Both the position numbers and the translations under genes were made by a program. The notes beneath the pieces are model-generated. The model was not told where the DNA came from and did not search any database. It saw only the letters and a list, made by a program, of their open reading frames with translations. From assembly GCA_037903475.1 (NCBI GenBank), contig JBAJFG010000151.1, positions 160,925 through 224,924 of the forward strand: a stretch of DNA of 64,000 nt, given 5' to 3'. This DNA is from Ancylostoma caninum. Its lineage: Eukaryota; Nematoda; Chromadorea; Rhabditida; Ancylostomatidae. Each line of letters starts with the position of its first letter. Position 1 is the stretch's first letter. Below are positions 12,548 through 22,271 of the stretch, piece by piece.

Positions 12548-13073
12548 TTACTGGCAGCAACGGTGCACACAGACAATGAAGTGTTCAAAGCAAAAGAGGT
12601 GAGAACAATACGCGCAGACAATGAAAGAAATTCTGCTACAATCATTACAGTCGCATTCACTGCAGAGATCAGAGGGGAAGCAGGCTTCCACTGGAGTGAG
12701 GAAAGAGCCTGGATCTAAATCAGGGTACTCCCCAAATGTGTGGTTTCCAAATGGCATCATCAGAAAATGGGGAAGAAAATACCTGCTCTACGGGTATGGG
12801 CTTTCCGCCGAATCCGACAAATCCCGATTCATACGGGAGGGGAGAGCAAACCTCATCAATTTCGGACATTATATCCCATTCCTCGTCCATCTTTTCCTCA
12901 TCATCGACTTCTAGTTCTTCTTCATCTGCTATTGTAAGCTCGCAGTGAGCAGCCTCAAGAAGAATCCTTCCAAATGCTTCGGCCAACTTCCGCTCATCAC
13001 GAGTTGCACAGTTGCCATCACCCGGACCAAACCGAGCCAACAAAAGGGCCACGACGCGTGAAGGTTCGAACAT
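12548..13073 (-). pseudogene. Tc5-type transposase remnant: N-terminus and C-terminal Cys domain, core missing
   Basis: An ATG at 13073 opens a frame with GDGNCATRDERKLAEAF followed by a strongly acidic stretch (EEELEVDDEEKMDEEW). It remains open until 12720. A GTATTTTC donor after PIPVEQ (about 12783) is a likely exon end. In another frame, ending at 12548, the Cys/His pattern CSEC-C-C, CAYC, CFEH and CVHRC is characteristic of the Tc5 transposase C-terminal domain (Pfam PF04236). The DNA-binding and DDE catalytic parts that should lie between them are absent, so the element cannot move itself. Whether the two ends are spliced together is unknown. It could at most give a truncated protein. 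Confidence 0.8.
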
Positions 13074-13284
13074 TATGAACCGAGTGGGAAAGATTTTGAG
13101 TTACAGTCGTGAAAAGTGACTGCTACTTTATAGCTAATCGAGGGAGAAAAGCAGGTTTTATATAACGTAGTTATTCCGTGCCTAGTGCGTCAGTAAGGAT
13201 AAGTATTATCTTCTAACCTTTTAAATTTGATTTCAACAACACAGGGGGAATAAAAAAATGAGAGAGCAAAACAGGTAGGTGCGC

Positions 13285-13346
13285 ATGACGGGGTTCAAAC
13301 TCTCGAGCTGACAGTGCAGCATCCTCCCCACTCGGCCACATCGTCG
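13285..13346 (-). other. tRNA-like segment with A and B boxes in the right Tc5 arm
   Basis: In reverse complement, TGGCCGAGTGG (13328-13338) is followed by AGTTTGAACCC (13291-13301). This is the inverted counterpart of the segment in the left arm, with several substitutions between the boxes. Both tRNA-like units therefore point inward. Confidence 0.55.
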
Positions 13347-13512
13347 CTGACGGACGAGTGCTGCAGCGCATATGGTACTGTGGTGGGATTTTTGTTTTTT
13401 GGAATCGAGGGCAATAATGAAATATATACTGTAACACCCTCTCCAACAAAGATTCAAGCCAGATAGGTTTCATTCCGATTTGCGAGTCTGGCCTGTTGCA
13501 CTTCCCTTGTCA

Positions 13513-14741
13513 GTTTAGAATTTTCTATGTCTTTCTGTTTTCCAAAACGAAAATCTAGTCGAGCGAATTAGAAACGAAGCACAAGCGAATTATTGTAAAA
13601 ACTCAATATGTGAAAAACTACAATTCCAAATGAGGTGGTGTTCTATTGCAGGGGCGCAGCAAACGAGCGACGCATTTGGAGAAAGAACCAGTAATGTAAG
13701 ACATCTCTTTCCCGAGAAATAACATAATTCGGTAAATAAATTAGTTTTCCGGAGGATCCACAGAAGCTCTCATACATGCAGAAACACTCTATAATGCACG
13801 GAGGAAAGCTGCACGTTGTTGCTAGGAGTAAAATCAATACAACAAAATAAAATTGCAGCGGAAATCAATACTGATCCAGAGGGGATGACTGATAGTTGTG
13901 AGACCAGTAAATTCAGCGGTTGCACTTGCGTAATCCCTCATGATGGGTTGCAATGACAATTCAACAGCAATGGCAGCGATTTTTGACATTCCACACAGAA
14001 ATGCGATCCTGGATGATATGGATGACATGCGATATACGAAGGGAAGACGAAAGATTGTTTTAGCTTGAATTTTGTTGGTAGTGAATTGCAGAACACCTGG
14101 ATAATCGTGCTATGAATTTCTCGAAGCGCTAACCTAATGGAGAGCCATAACAATTAGTATAGAAATTCCAATACACATTCGAATTAGGGTGAATCGAAAA
14201 CTCGTGGGAAAAAAAGATTTTCTCAGCGTTCAATTGAAATAGGGATGGTTGTTAAGTTCTCTGTTTCCGCAGTTGCAGTGCTCTTTCAAAAAACCCGATG
14301 TATAGTGGAATTATTATTCAATTATTATTTGACCAGTCTGGCCGTCCGGCTAACGCCGGACTTCCAGACTTCTGTTGGTGCTCGCTTCGCTCGCACACTC
14401 CACGTTGAAAGCAAACACGAAGGTGTAAATGGATTGATTGAATCTGTTCTATCGCTTTCCTGAGAAACACTTGATCCCGTAGAGGGTAGCTTCCCCCATA
14501 ACGAAGATATGCTCTTCCAGATGAGCGAATTTAGTGGCCGTGAAGAACTGAGTGTGACCAATTCAGTGCAAATGTTATCTTGAAATGATTTAGGCTCAAC
14601 TGGTTGTTGTGGTAATTCAAGTGATAAGGGTCCACCGGTGTATATAAACGGAAAGGAAGGAGTGGTTCATTCAGACACAAACGGATAGGAAGAGAACACG
14701 GATACGAAAGGAAACAATGTACATCTAGGTGATTTAGGTAA
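13513..14741. other. Stretch without a supported gene
   Basis: AT-rich sequence. Minus-strand frames at 13834-14153 look mildly protein-like but have no recognisable domain and no clear in-phase splice pattern. A block at about 14336-14400 is more GC-rich. No gene is called. Confidence 0.4.
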
Positions 14742-15080
14742 GACTCTAGGCGTTTTCCCACTTTTGGACGCTGGCGCAGCCTTATCACACCGTTGGACCC
14801 GACTCCGGGCGTTTCCTCACTTTTGGACGCCGGCGCACCCTTATCACACCGTTGCACCCGACTCCGGGCGTTTCCTCACTTTTGGACGCCGGCGCACCCT
14901 TATCACACCGTTGGACCCGACTCCGGGCGTTTCCTCACTTTTGGACGCCGGCGCACCCTTATCACACCGTTGGACCCGACTCCGGGCGTTTCCTCACTTT
15001 TGGACGCCGGCGCACCCTTATCACACCGATGGACCCGACTCCAGGTGTTTCCCCACTTTTGGACGCCGGCGCACTCCTAC
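14742..15080. repeat. Minisatellite, 59-bp unit, about 5.8 copies
   Basis: Units starting at GACTC recur exactly every 59 bp from 14742, giving five full units to 15036 and a partial sixth. Each contains TTTTGGACGCCGGCGCA and TTATCACACCG. Central units are almost identical and the outer ones have diverged, as expected for unequal exchange. Because 59 is not a multiple of three, all three frames stay open and give false ORFs of up to 120 codons. Confidence 0.95.
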
Positions 15081-15143
15081 AGCAACAGTGGACTCGGTGT
15101 AGAAGATTTTCTTCACTCTAGGCCACGCCCTCGAATTTCGTTT

Positions 15144-15180
15144 CACACACACTGACACACACACACACGCACACACACAC
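15144..15180. repeat. (CA)n microsatellite
   Basis: This is an imperfect CA tract interrupted by TGA and G, directly before GTGACAG. Confidence 0.9.
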
Positions 15181-15364
15181 GTGACAGACTAAGCCCTTTA
15201 TTATAAGTCATGATAATTAGCTATTAGTGTAGAGATTTTGCGTCCTTTCATTCGAATGACAAATAAGGGTAATTAACTGAAACCTTGTCACGCTCGATTT
15301 TACGTAATCTATGCGCAAGAAGATTTCGGGGGAAGTTCCGGAAATTGCATGTTTTGTATTCACC

Positions 15365-15731
15365 GTTTTTTTTTTGATAATAATAATATTTATTATCGGT
15401 TACTCGATATAACAATTATGCACCGAATGATAGAGAAGCATACCGATAAATACTAGGATACGACAGGATATACGCATGAAATTAGCCATGTAAGAGGATG
15501 GTACTCAAGAATTAGGTGACCAATGCGCTCAATCAGGTAGGGGAAGAGGGAGTGGATCGCAGGGCGAGGGAGAGCAGTGGCCGCCAACACCGCAAGTGCA
15601 GCAGAGGGATAGATCAGGGCTCCGGATACCAAATTAGTAGGTTCGTCAACGTCGCCGAGGTCCACGTTATCGTCCTTCAGACGGTCCTGGGTTTCCCCTC
15701 TAGCTAGGAAAATTGAGGGGGAAAAGCTCAT
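15365..15731 (-). mobile_element. Possible 3' end of a non-LTR retroelement
   Basis: Read on the minus strand, a GC-rich block with an open frame (15731-15453) is followed by AATAAATATTATTATTATC and a run of A residues at 15374-15365. A 3' poly(A) tail after a short repeat is typical of LINE or SINE 3' ends. The frame matches no domain I recognise. Neither the 5' boundary nor a target duplication was found, so this remains tentative. Confidence 0.35.
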
Positions 15732-15759
15732 ATCTTACAGAAAAATACCTATTGGAAGA

Positions 15760-17669
15760 GAGGATATTATCATATACTTTGCTAATTTCGAGAAACCACA
15801 ACACAAAAGGAGGTAAACAAAAGGATGCACGTATGAAATTAGCCAAACGATGACAAAAGAGGACTGTCTATAGCTCGGAAGTCAGAGATGGTATTCTCTC
15901 TCTACAGAAAGAATGAAAGTAACAAAAAAACTATGCGCAAACGTAGAAACGCGCTAGTTGTGGCGTGAAATGTAAATGTATGTAGTTGAACAACCTGAGC
16001 TTTATTTGAGAACCTGTTCTGCAGAGGCTCTCCTTTTTGGGCTACGATACGCACATTGCACTGCTCATTCAACCAGCTCCTTGAGTGCTGGTTATGAGTG
16101 ACACCTTGCTATGACAGTCACAGGTTTACTTCACCGTTAACTGGTTTCCAGCTAATTGTAAGTTGGAGCGTTGGTGAAACTAGCAAACCGATTGATTTTT
16201 TGACTTGAAGAGAACCTTTATTGTAAATGAAATATGAGTGTATTCTAGAATATAAAATATTGAAGATTCCTGTCAGCTTAATGTGAATAGAACCAAAACA
16301 AGAAAATGATTTCATTCCTCTTTACTTCTTTTGTCTAAAGTGAGAGCCTTTATTGAAATGATAATGTGGAATGGTTTCTGATTTGATGTTTTGTTGATGA
16401 GGGAATTGACTTTGATATGAAGAGAATAATGAACAACCAGTGTCATGATTTCGAAAAAAAAATGAAAAGAGAGACTGTGTCTCTGAATAGTTGCCAAAAA
16501 ATTGCCAAATCTATTATTTCTTTAGACCATGCATGCAACGTAATGTAGACATTATGACTAATTATACGGAACTGAAGAGTTACAGACGAATAATGGCATG
16601 GGGAGAAGTTTCCTCATATTATCCAATTTTAACTGTGTGCTCGAGAACAACGAAGGCTGCGAGTCCTCCAAAACAAGGCCAGGAAATAAATAGAAGCGAA
16701 ATCGGCTGTCGTCTATTTCAAAAATTATGTTGATTTACCTGTTGTAGATCCAGTACCAGTGGCAAACTTTGACGTGAATCATATTCTTTATTATGCTGGA
16801 GGTGAGCCAGCATTGCGGGACTCACATGCCTTCCACCTTAGGTTTTAAAACACGTTCAATAACAAGATTGTTGAAAGTGACGGTATATAACTCCATAAAG
16901 CGCCAAAATAGGATATTCTGAGCCAAAGGTTTCCATTGAACATGAGGTTCTTTTCAGGAATATCCATCAATTCTTTGGAATCTTGAAACACTTAGAAATA
17001 ATGAGAGGGGGGGGGGGTGCTCGAGACGAGAATTTTGTGCCCTATACATTGGAAACCCATCGATTTTCAGTGAAACTCGACCCCGCATCCTTGAAAAACT
17101 TCATTGCTTTTGAGTTTATTAGCCATTTAGTAAACAGAAGAGCGAAATCCTGTTGAATTCCCTGGAAATTTTCTAGGGTAAGTGTAACACTTGTTTGGCT
17201 CACTGGTATGATTAAATAATTATACAACAATTGTAATATCAGGAAGTAACAAAGAGAGTCTCGAGTGAGATTTGTCCATTCAGGAGTGGACACCAGTGTG
17301 AACGAACCAGGTGTTTATTGGTGGCCAAATAGAGTATCACTGATAAGATAACGCATTCACTCGATAGTAATGTTTAGTCTTTCCTATGTCATCAATGGCG
17401 ACTCCACCCAGGAAGAGATACGCATCTGATTGTAACCATTTGCATTTTCAGCAGTTGGAATCAGGTTAGTAGTAAGGACATGTGTAAGAGGACTGAAATA
17501 AAGGGCTTGCAAGTAAACTTCTCCGAAAGAATTTCGCTTATGACCGGATGCATCGCTCGAAGATTGGGTAATTTCAGACCCGCTGGTATAACTACTCAAG
17601 GGTTTGCAGCTGGGCAAAGAGGATTCCACATATAGGCAAACATGTTAGTGGGTGCAGAGTGAATGGTAC
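15760..17669. other. Stretch without a supported gene
   Basis: AT-rich sequence with a G-run at about 17008-17018. The minus-strand frame 17629-17384 has protein-like composition (Ser-rich, ending WVESPLMT) but no ATG of its own, no flanking splice pattern I could confirm and no known domain. It might be a terminal exon. Confidence 0.35.
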
Positions 17670-17671
17670 TA

Positions 17672-18354
17672 GGTTGGTGCAAAATTAAACTTTCGCGACT
17701 CCTTTTCTCGTTAACAATCAACGTTTCTCGAACGATTTTTCTAAGCAAATAATCTTCTCCTTTTACTTGGTAACGGTGCTATCGAAAATCGCACCCACCT
17801 TCACCATCTCATGCTCTACCCCTTTGGGAAAGCTTGGAATGAAGCACAGTCATTCCGCGATCTGGACGAGATTTTGGCTAAAGAAAAAACAGCAAAGCCA
17901 AGGCGAAAAATATTCTACTAGGTCAAGTAGGAAGGTACAATCCTACAGCTGAAGAAAGAAGACAGTTTTGACGACCGGGAACTCTTGGCAGCCTTGAAAG
18001 GGGAGGAGGTCCGACTGACGAGATTCTCAAAAATGAAGCCTGCTTGTTTTGCCGTTTCTCCCGTTGTCAAGCTGTGAAGCTTAGCGTGCCTCATAAATAT
18101 GAACGGTCTTCCAACTTGGCTTTGCTGATTGGTTCATCTTTGAAGGGCTCGCTGGGATCATGGAATGACTGTGCTGCATTACAACTTTTCCCGAAGTGAT
18201 AGAGCATGTTAGTTCGGATATGGCTGTGGTTTTCGAGAGCAAATTGATAAGTGGAAAGAGAGGATTGTTTCCATGAAAGAAAAACCTTATGAATGTCTTA
18301 AATTTTTATTGAGGAAAGAAGTCGCGAAAAAGCCGCATTAGTTATGCACCAACC
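17672..18354. mobile_element. Mariner-type element, internally deleted and non-autonomous
   Basis: The left end is GGTTGGTGCAAAATTAA preceded by TA (17670-17671). The right end, in reverse complement, is GGTTGGTGCATAACTAATG followed by TA (18355-18356). Both ends also share a CGCGACTTC/CGCGACTCC block. These termini resemble the well-known TTAGGTTGGTGCAAAAG mariner inverted repeat. At 683 bp the copy is about half the length of an intact mariner (about 1.3 kb). I found no open transposase frame or catalytic motifs inside, so it is either decayed or a deletion derivative. Confidence 0.88.
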
Positions 18355-18356
18355 TA

Positions 18357-19830
18357 ATGAAATTGTGTACGTTAACAAGCTTATCAAGGGTATCTCATGA
18401 TGCATCAGAGCCCAGAAAACTCATGAATCGGACAGATTTGCAGGTCCGTTATTTTTGGGTCATTTTGTCGTTTTTCGTATTCGTTCTCATTAGAATATGT
18501 ACTATAGCTCGATCTGGAAGCCGCGCTTAAAAAAGATATCGTTAGAATTGAAAAAGAGCAAAGGTCTTTCACAAGAATCCCATTTTATCGAGCATTTCCC
18601 GACTCAAATTATTCTGCAGTCCTCCCACCATACAGAGTCCGCCCAAAACAACTTGGTTCGATAACTTCATTTTACAGAAGAGTTCAGGCAAATTTAGTCT
18701 AATCCTTCAAAACATTATGTGTAGAGGTGAGTTCGGAGCCATCCCATTTCTGTAGTTTCCGTCCTACTAGCGTACGTAGATTTAGTCCTAATATTCAGTT
18801 GCCTAGATCCGGTACACCACATCAGAGCCTAGTGAACAACAGATTCTTCTAGCGTGTTCAGAGACTTCTAAAAAAAACTGACTTCACTGTTGTTAGCGAG
18901 CAAGAGGAAATTGCGAAATGCTGACATTCGTATGTAGTTTATTAGATACCGAGGCCGACATTGATTGAACACACATACCTTGTTTCTGTATGCCATGACT
19001 GTTCCTTCATGCTCCGACAGGATTTATGACTTTCCTCCAAACCTAGACTAAATCTCATCGGCCATTACACCTACAATGTTCTAGCTGTGCTTTGTCATAG
19101 TAATAGAACTGTCCGCTACCCTGCATCTCTCGCACCCGCGGAGAGTTGCTCAGAAACTTCTGAGCACCGATGCCGACACAAACGGGCACATGTGCCTTTA
19201 TCGGCGCCCGTAGTGGAACTGCTCGTGGCGACAGTAAAAATCAACGGCGCCACTTCGTATTGCAACGAGGGCGCGAAACAATCCATGTGTGGACTTCTCG
19301 CGCGCTGTTTGGTCATTGATGTGTGACCATTCCTGTCGCCAATGGATAGTGGTGCCGGCCCGGGATCTTTACCGTCGCCGCGGTTAATTTCGTCACTGCA
19401 ACCAGTGCCCGTCTGGGTGTGCACCGGTGCCCCAATGTTTCTGAGTAGCAGCCAGCATCCCTGCGTTCGGGAGCTCCGTCATGCTCTGACTCAGACTTTT
19501 ATTTATTCTATTTAATCTGTTCATAATCATGACCTTTATATGTAACCACTTTCGTCTTCTGAGAGAATACAAATATAATGTCTACATAGTTACATGCTTC
19601 ACAACGTCTTATGGTAATTTCCCTCCCCCCATGTTTGAAGAAGTGCAACACCCTCACTAACTTCTTAAACATATAACGGACAGTACTATCCAAGTTTCGA
19701 ACCTTTTTTCAGGATAATCCTCCTAGATTCTTCTATTGGGGCTAGTTTATACCGTGATCACGAATGTGACATCCATTTGTAACGGAGCGCAGTACTGCAG
19801 GGATACCGTACATCTATCGTAGGCAATAAT
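18357..19830. other. Stretch without a supported gene; GC-rich island at 19120-19480
   Basis: The first part is AT-rich and featureless. The island 19120-19480 is clearly more GC-rich than its surroundings, is open on both strands (for example 19424-19116 minus, 102 codons) and ends at an AT-rich TTTATTTATTC tract. This composition is like that of the retroelement-derived blocks elsewhere in the window, but no domain could be recognised. Confidence 0.35.
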
Positions 19831-19976
19831 GCCTACAATAATGCTATAAAATGTCCTGCGGTCCTGTATTATCTCCCAGAATCCGGTGAAACTCTGCATA
19901 GTGGGGATTTGGGGTGCTGAACACAGGAATGACATCCAGTTTATACCGCAGGACATTTTATAGCATCATTGTAGGC
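19831..19976. repeat. Short foldback element with 31-bp inverted ends
   Basis: GCCTACAATAATGCTATAAA and the following bases (19831-19861) recur in reverse complement at 19946-19976 with one mismatch. They enclose an 84-bp loop. A MITE is the likely explanation, although no target duplication was defined. Confidence 0.75.
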
Positions 19977-20649
19977 TTACAGTAAATATAGTTTCTACAC
20001 TAACACTGTAACGTCACAAGAAAGCCTAAACGTTCAAAATAACCTTCATATTCGTTGTAAGCGCACCAAATATATGTTCCCTTGTTAGCGCCGTCTACAT
20101 GGGAATAAGGGGCAAATTCTCACTGGTTCAGAAAAGCAAAACTTGCATTGTCATTTTGGTGTGTTGAAGAGGTACACTTGGCACGCAAGGTTGAGTTCTT
20201 TTCGTTCCATCCCCATGAATTTGTAAAGATGCAGTGTGTCGGAAATCCAAATAGATTTCCGAAACTGTGAATGCCCACCTAACATAACAAAGATCAAATA
20301 AAGTTTATATTAAATGCGAAGTTTTAGCTCTTCTGATTCTAAAAGCCAAGCAATGTGCAGTGGCAGAGCCAGAACGCTTGAAGTTTTCACGCTGAAGCTC
20401 AAAACTGTGAGCCTACCTTATATGTACCAAACTAGGTTTAGATTGATTACGGTTCTTCATTCTTTATTCAGATTCTATATCGGAACGGTACATTAGACGT
20501 TCCACTTTATTTGCGTAGAATTCAGCAGTTTTCTTAGCATTTCCAATTATAAGACCTTTCCAGTTCGACATTACATCTTTGGCTGTTTACGGCTCTTGCC
20601 TCTAGTTCTACTTTGCAGTACATTACGTTACAACAGATTTATAGGAATG

Positions 20650-21539
20650 TGTCGTGATTTCCCGGCGTCACTCACGGAGTGGCTAGCAGACCCAGAACTA
20701 ACGCATCGGCGGAGCAACTACCAGGAAACCCGCAACCTAATGCAGACGGGACATGTAACCCGCCAAGGTTGATAGCACGTTGGCTTGCGTCAGAATGCAT
20801 GTATTCACCTGCCACGTAACTCAAAGCACCACTGCAGTGGAGGCCCCTAAGCTAAAAACCATATCAAACACTCTAGTTACACAACTAGCACCCGGGCATC
20901 TCCAGATGCTCCAACACTGACTCATGTGACGCAACAGTACGACACATATGAGGAGAGCTGCCACCATCTCCTGCCGGTACCGCACATATGCATGATGTTA
21001 ACTGTACTGTCTATACAACCGCCTCTCTGCGGCACACGTCTGTAGTTCTTGCTACACAACACGAACACATAAAACTGCCCAAATTCATGGCCCGCATAAT
21101 ACTATACACAAATATACAACATAAACACTAAGGGAAGGATCCAACCAACCCAGTCACTAGTGGTCTCAGCAAGCACAAATCCTCGGCCGTTCGGACAAGC
21201 GGGCAGTGTGAGCCTGTGCTCAACGCCTCCACGCAGACCTTACTGACACCGAGTTACCTCAGACTTGGGGCTGCTCCTTTCCTGTTCCCGTGGCCTGTGT
21301 ACTGTTGGAATCGACACTGTGACCATCATCTAACCATCTTCAAACCATCATCCGCTGACTGTAGGCAACCGCTCCCTTTGGTGGACTGACGACGAATGAA
21401 CTTGCAGTACTGACGCGTCGGCTATTTATACGTTTTCGGCGGAAGGGGCGGAGCCTAATTTGGAGGAGCGTGGGGACCATGCGCGCGCGACCTGGCTTTC
21501 ATAACGATGACGCAAAAAGAGTTGCACGAAGTCGCAACA
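20650..21539 (-). mobile_element. Solo LTR of an LTR retrotransposon (890 bp)
   Basis: The block starts TGTCGTGATTTCC and ends GTCGCAACA on the plus strand, so it has TG..CA (TGT..ACA) termini. It is flanked by perfect 5-bp direct repeats GAATG at 20645-20649 and 21540-21544. Stop codons occur in every frame and base composition differs from the AT-rich surroundings. A TATAAATA on the minus strand (21430-21423), preceded by a GC-box-like GCTCCGCCCC, gives the likely transcription direction. No gag-pol sequence is attached, so recombination between two LTRs probably removed the interior. A 5-bp duplication fits Gypsy or BEL/Pao families; which one is unknown. Confidence 0.85.
21409..21450 (-). 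promoter_or_regulatory. Core promoter of the solo LTR: TATAAATA with upstream GC box
   Basis: On the minus strand GCTCCGCCCC (about 21450) is followed by TATAAATA (21430-21423) and then a TCAGTA initiator-like site (near 21412). The whole set lies about 110 bp inside the LTR start. The assignment comes from motif order only. Confidence 0.5.
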
Positions 21540-22271
21540 GAATGGAACGAAACAAAAACAACTTCGTGCGCCAAGTGCGCTTTTCGTTAAGTTAACGAGG
21601 GTATTGTATGTACATACTTGGAGGTTCAGAGAATTTTCGAACTTTATTTCTACAACTTTCGCAGAGTGATAACACTCGGATGAGAGGCATACCACTTAGG
21701 AGAAACAACGCTAATTTTCTTTGTCAAACCAGGGAGCTCCTTTTGAATTTCCACTTCCCATTAGATTTTCAGTGGATATAGATTATCACTGGATAGAAGT
21801 AACAAGAATCTCTACACCAAAATATAGACGTCAACTCAGTGGAGGGTACATTTTTCAAGAATAATTCGCCGGGCTTACTCTACTGCTCCCAGGCTATACT
21901 TTGAGTTGCAGCCCTTAGACTGAATTATTTAAGAGTTCGAAACAAGAGCAGGTAGAGCTTCATCTTGAGGTGAGTTTTTGTTCAGGATTCTGCAAATGAG
22001 GCAGCCTTTTTTTTGAAAAGCTTTTTTAAGATTTCGATCATTAGATAATGTAAGAGTGAACTAGTTACACCAGGTGCTCTTGACTTCGTCTGCTAATTTT
22101 CTTCTGTCCATCATCTGTCTGGTCTTGTCAAGGATTTTATGGAGGATTTCTGATACAGTAGCATTCTTTATATCCTGTACCTACTGCTAGCGTTCTCTGC
22201 TATCGTTCATCCATGCTTGGTTTCCAAAACTCAAAAACTAAGAGCGTGAGAAAGATTTCGCTGCTCTAAAA

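Larger units (their letters stand above)
12099..13509. mobile_element. Tc5-like DNA transposon, internally deleted, copy 1
   Basis: The ends are CAAGGGAAGTGCA and its reverse complement. Imperfect inverted repeats extend about 350 bp inward from each end. The element is flanked by TCA at 12096-12098 and 13510-13512, within C-TCA-G, so the target was CTCAG. Tc4 and Tc5 of C. elegans are known to duplicate TNA within CTNAG and to have very long inverted repeats, which identifies the family. The 1411-bp length is well below the roughly 3 kb of an autonomous Tc5. The interior retains both ends of a transposase gene on the minus strand. The left arm (498 bp) matches copy 2 at 37743-38240 with no difference seen by eye, and the right arm (349 bp) matches with one difference (13386 versus 38468). 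Confidence 0.92.

Noticed and set aside
14742..15080. CRISPR-like repeat array
   Set aside because: There are no unique spacers; the whole 59-bp unit is repeated, and the genome is eukaryotic.
14764..15155. Overlapping plus-strand ORFs of 89-120 codons with repeated peptides
   Set aside because: They are a product of the 59-bp tandem repeat, which has no in-frame stop and shifts frame with every unit.
17767..17952. Basic ORF inside the mariner as transposase remnant
   Set aside because: I could not match it to any mariner transposase motif; it may be chance.
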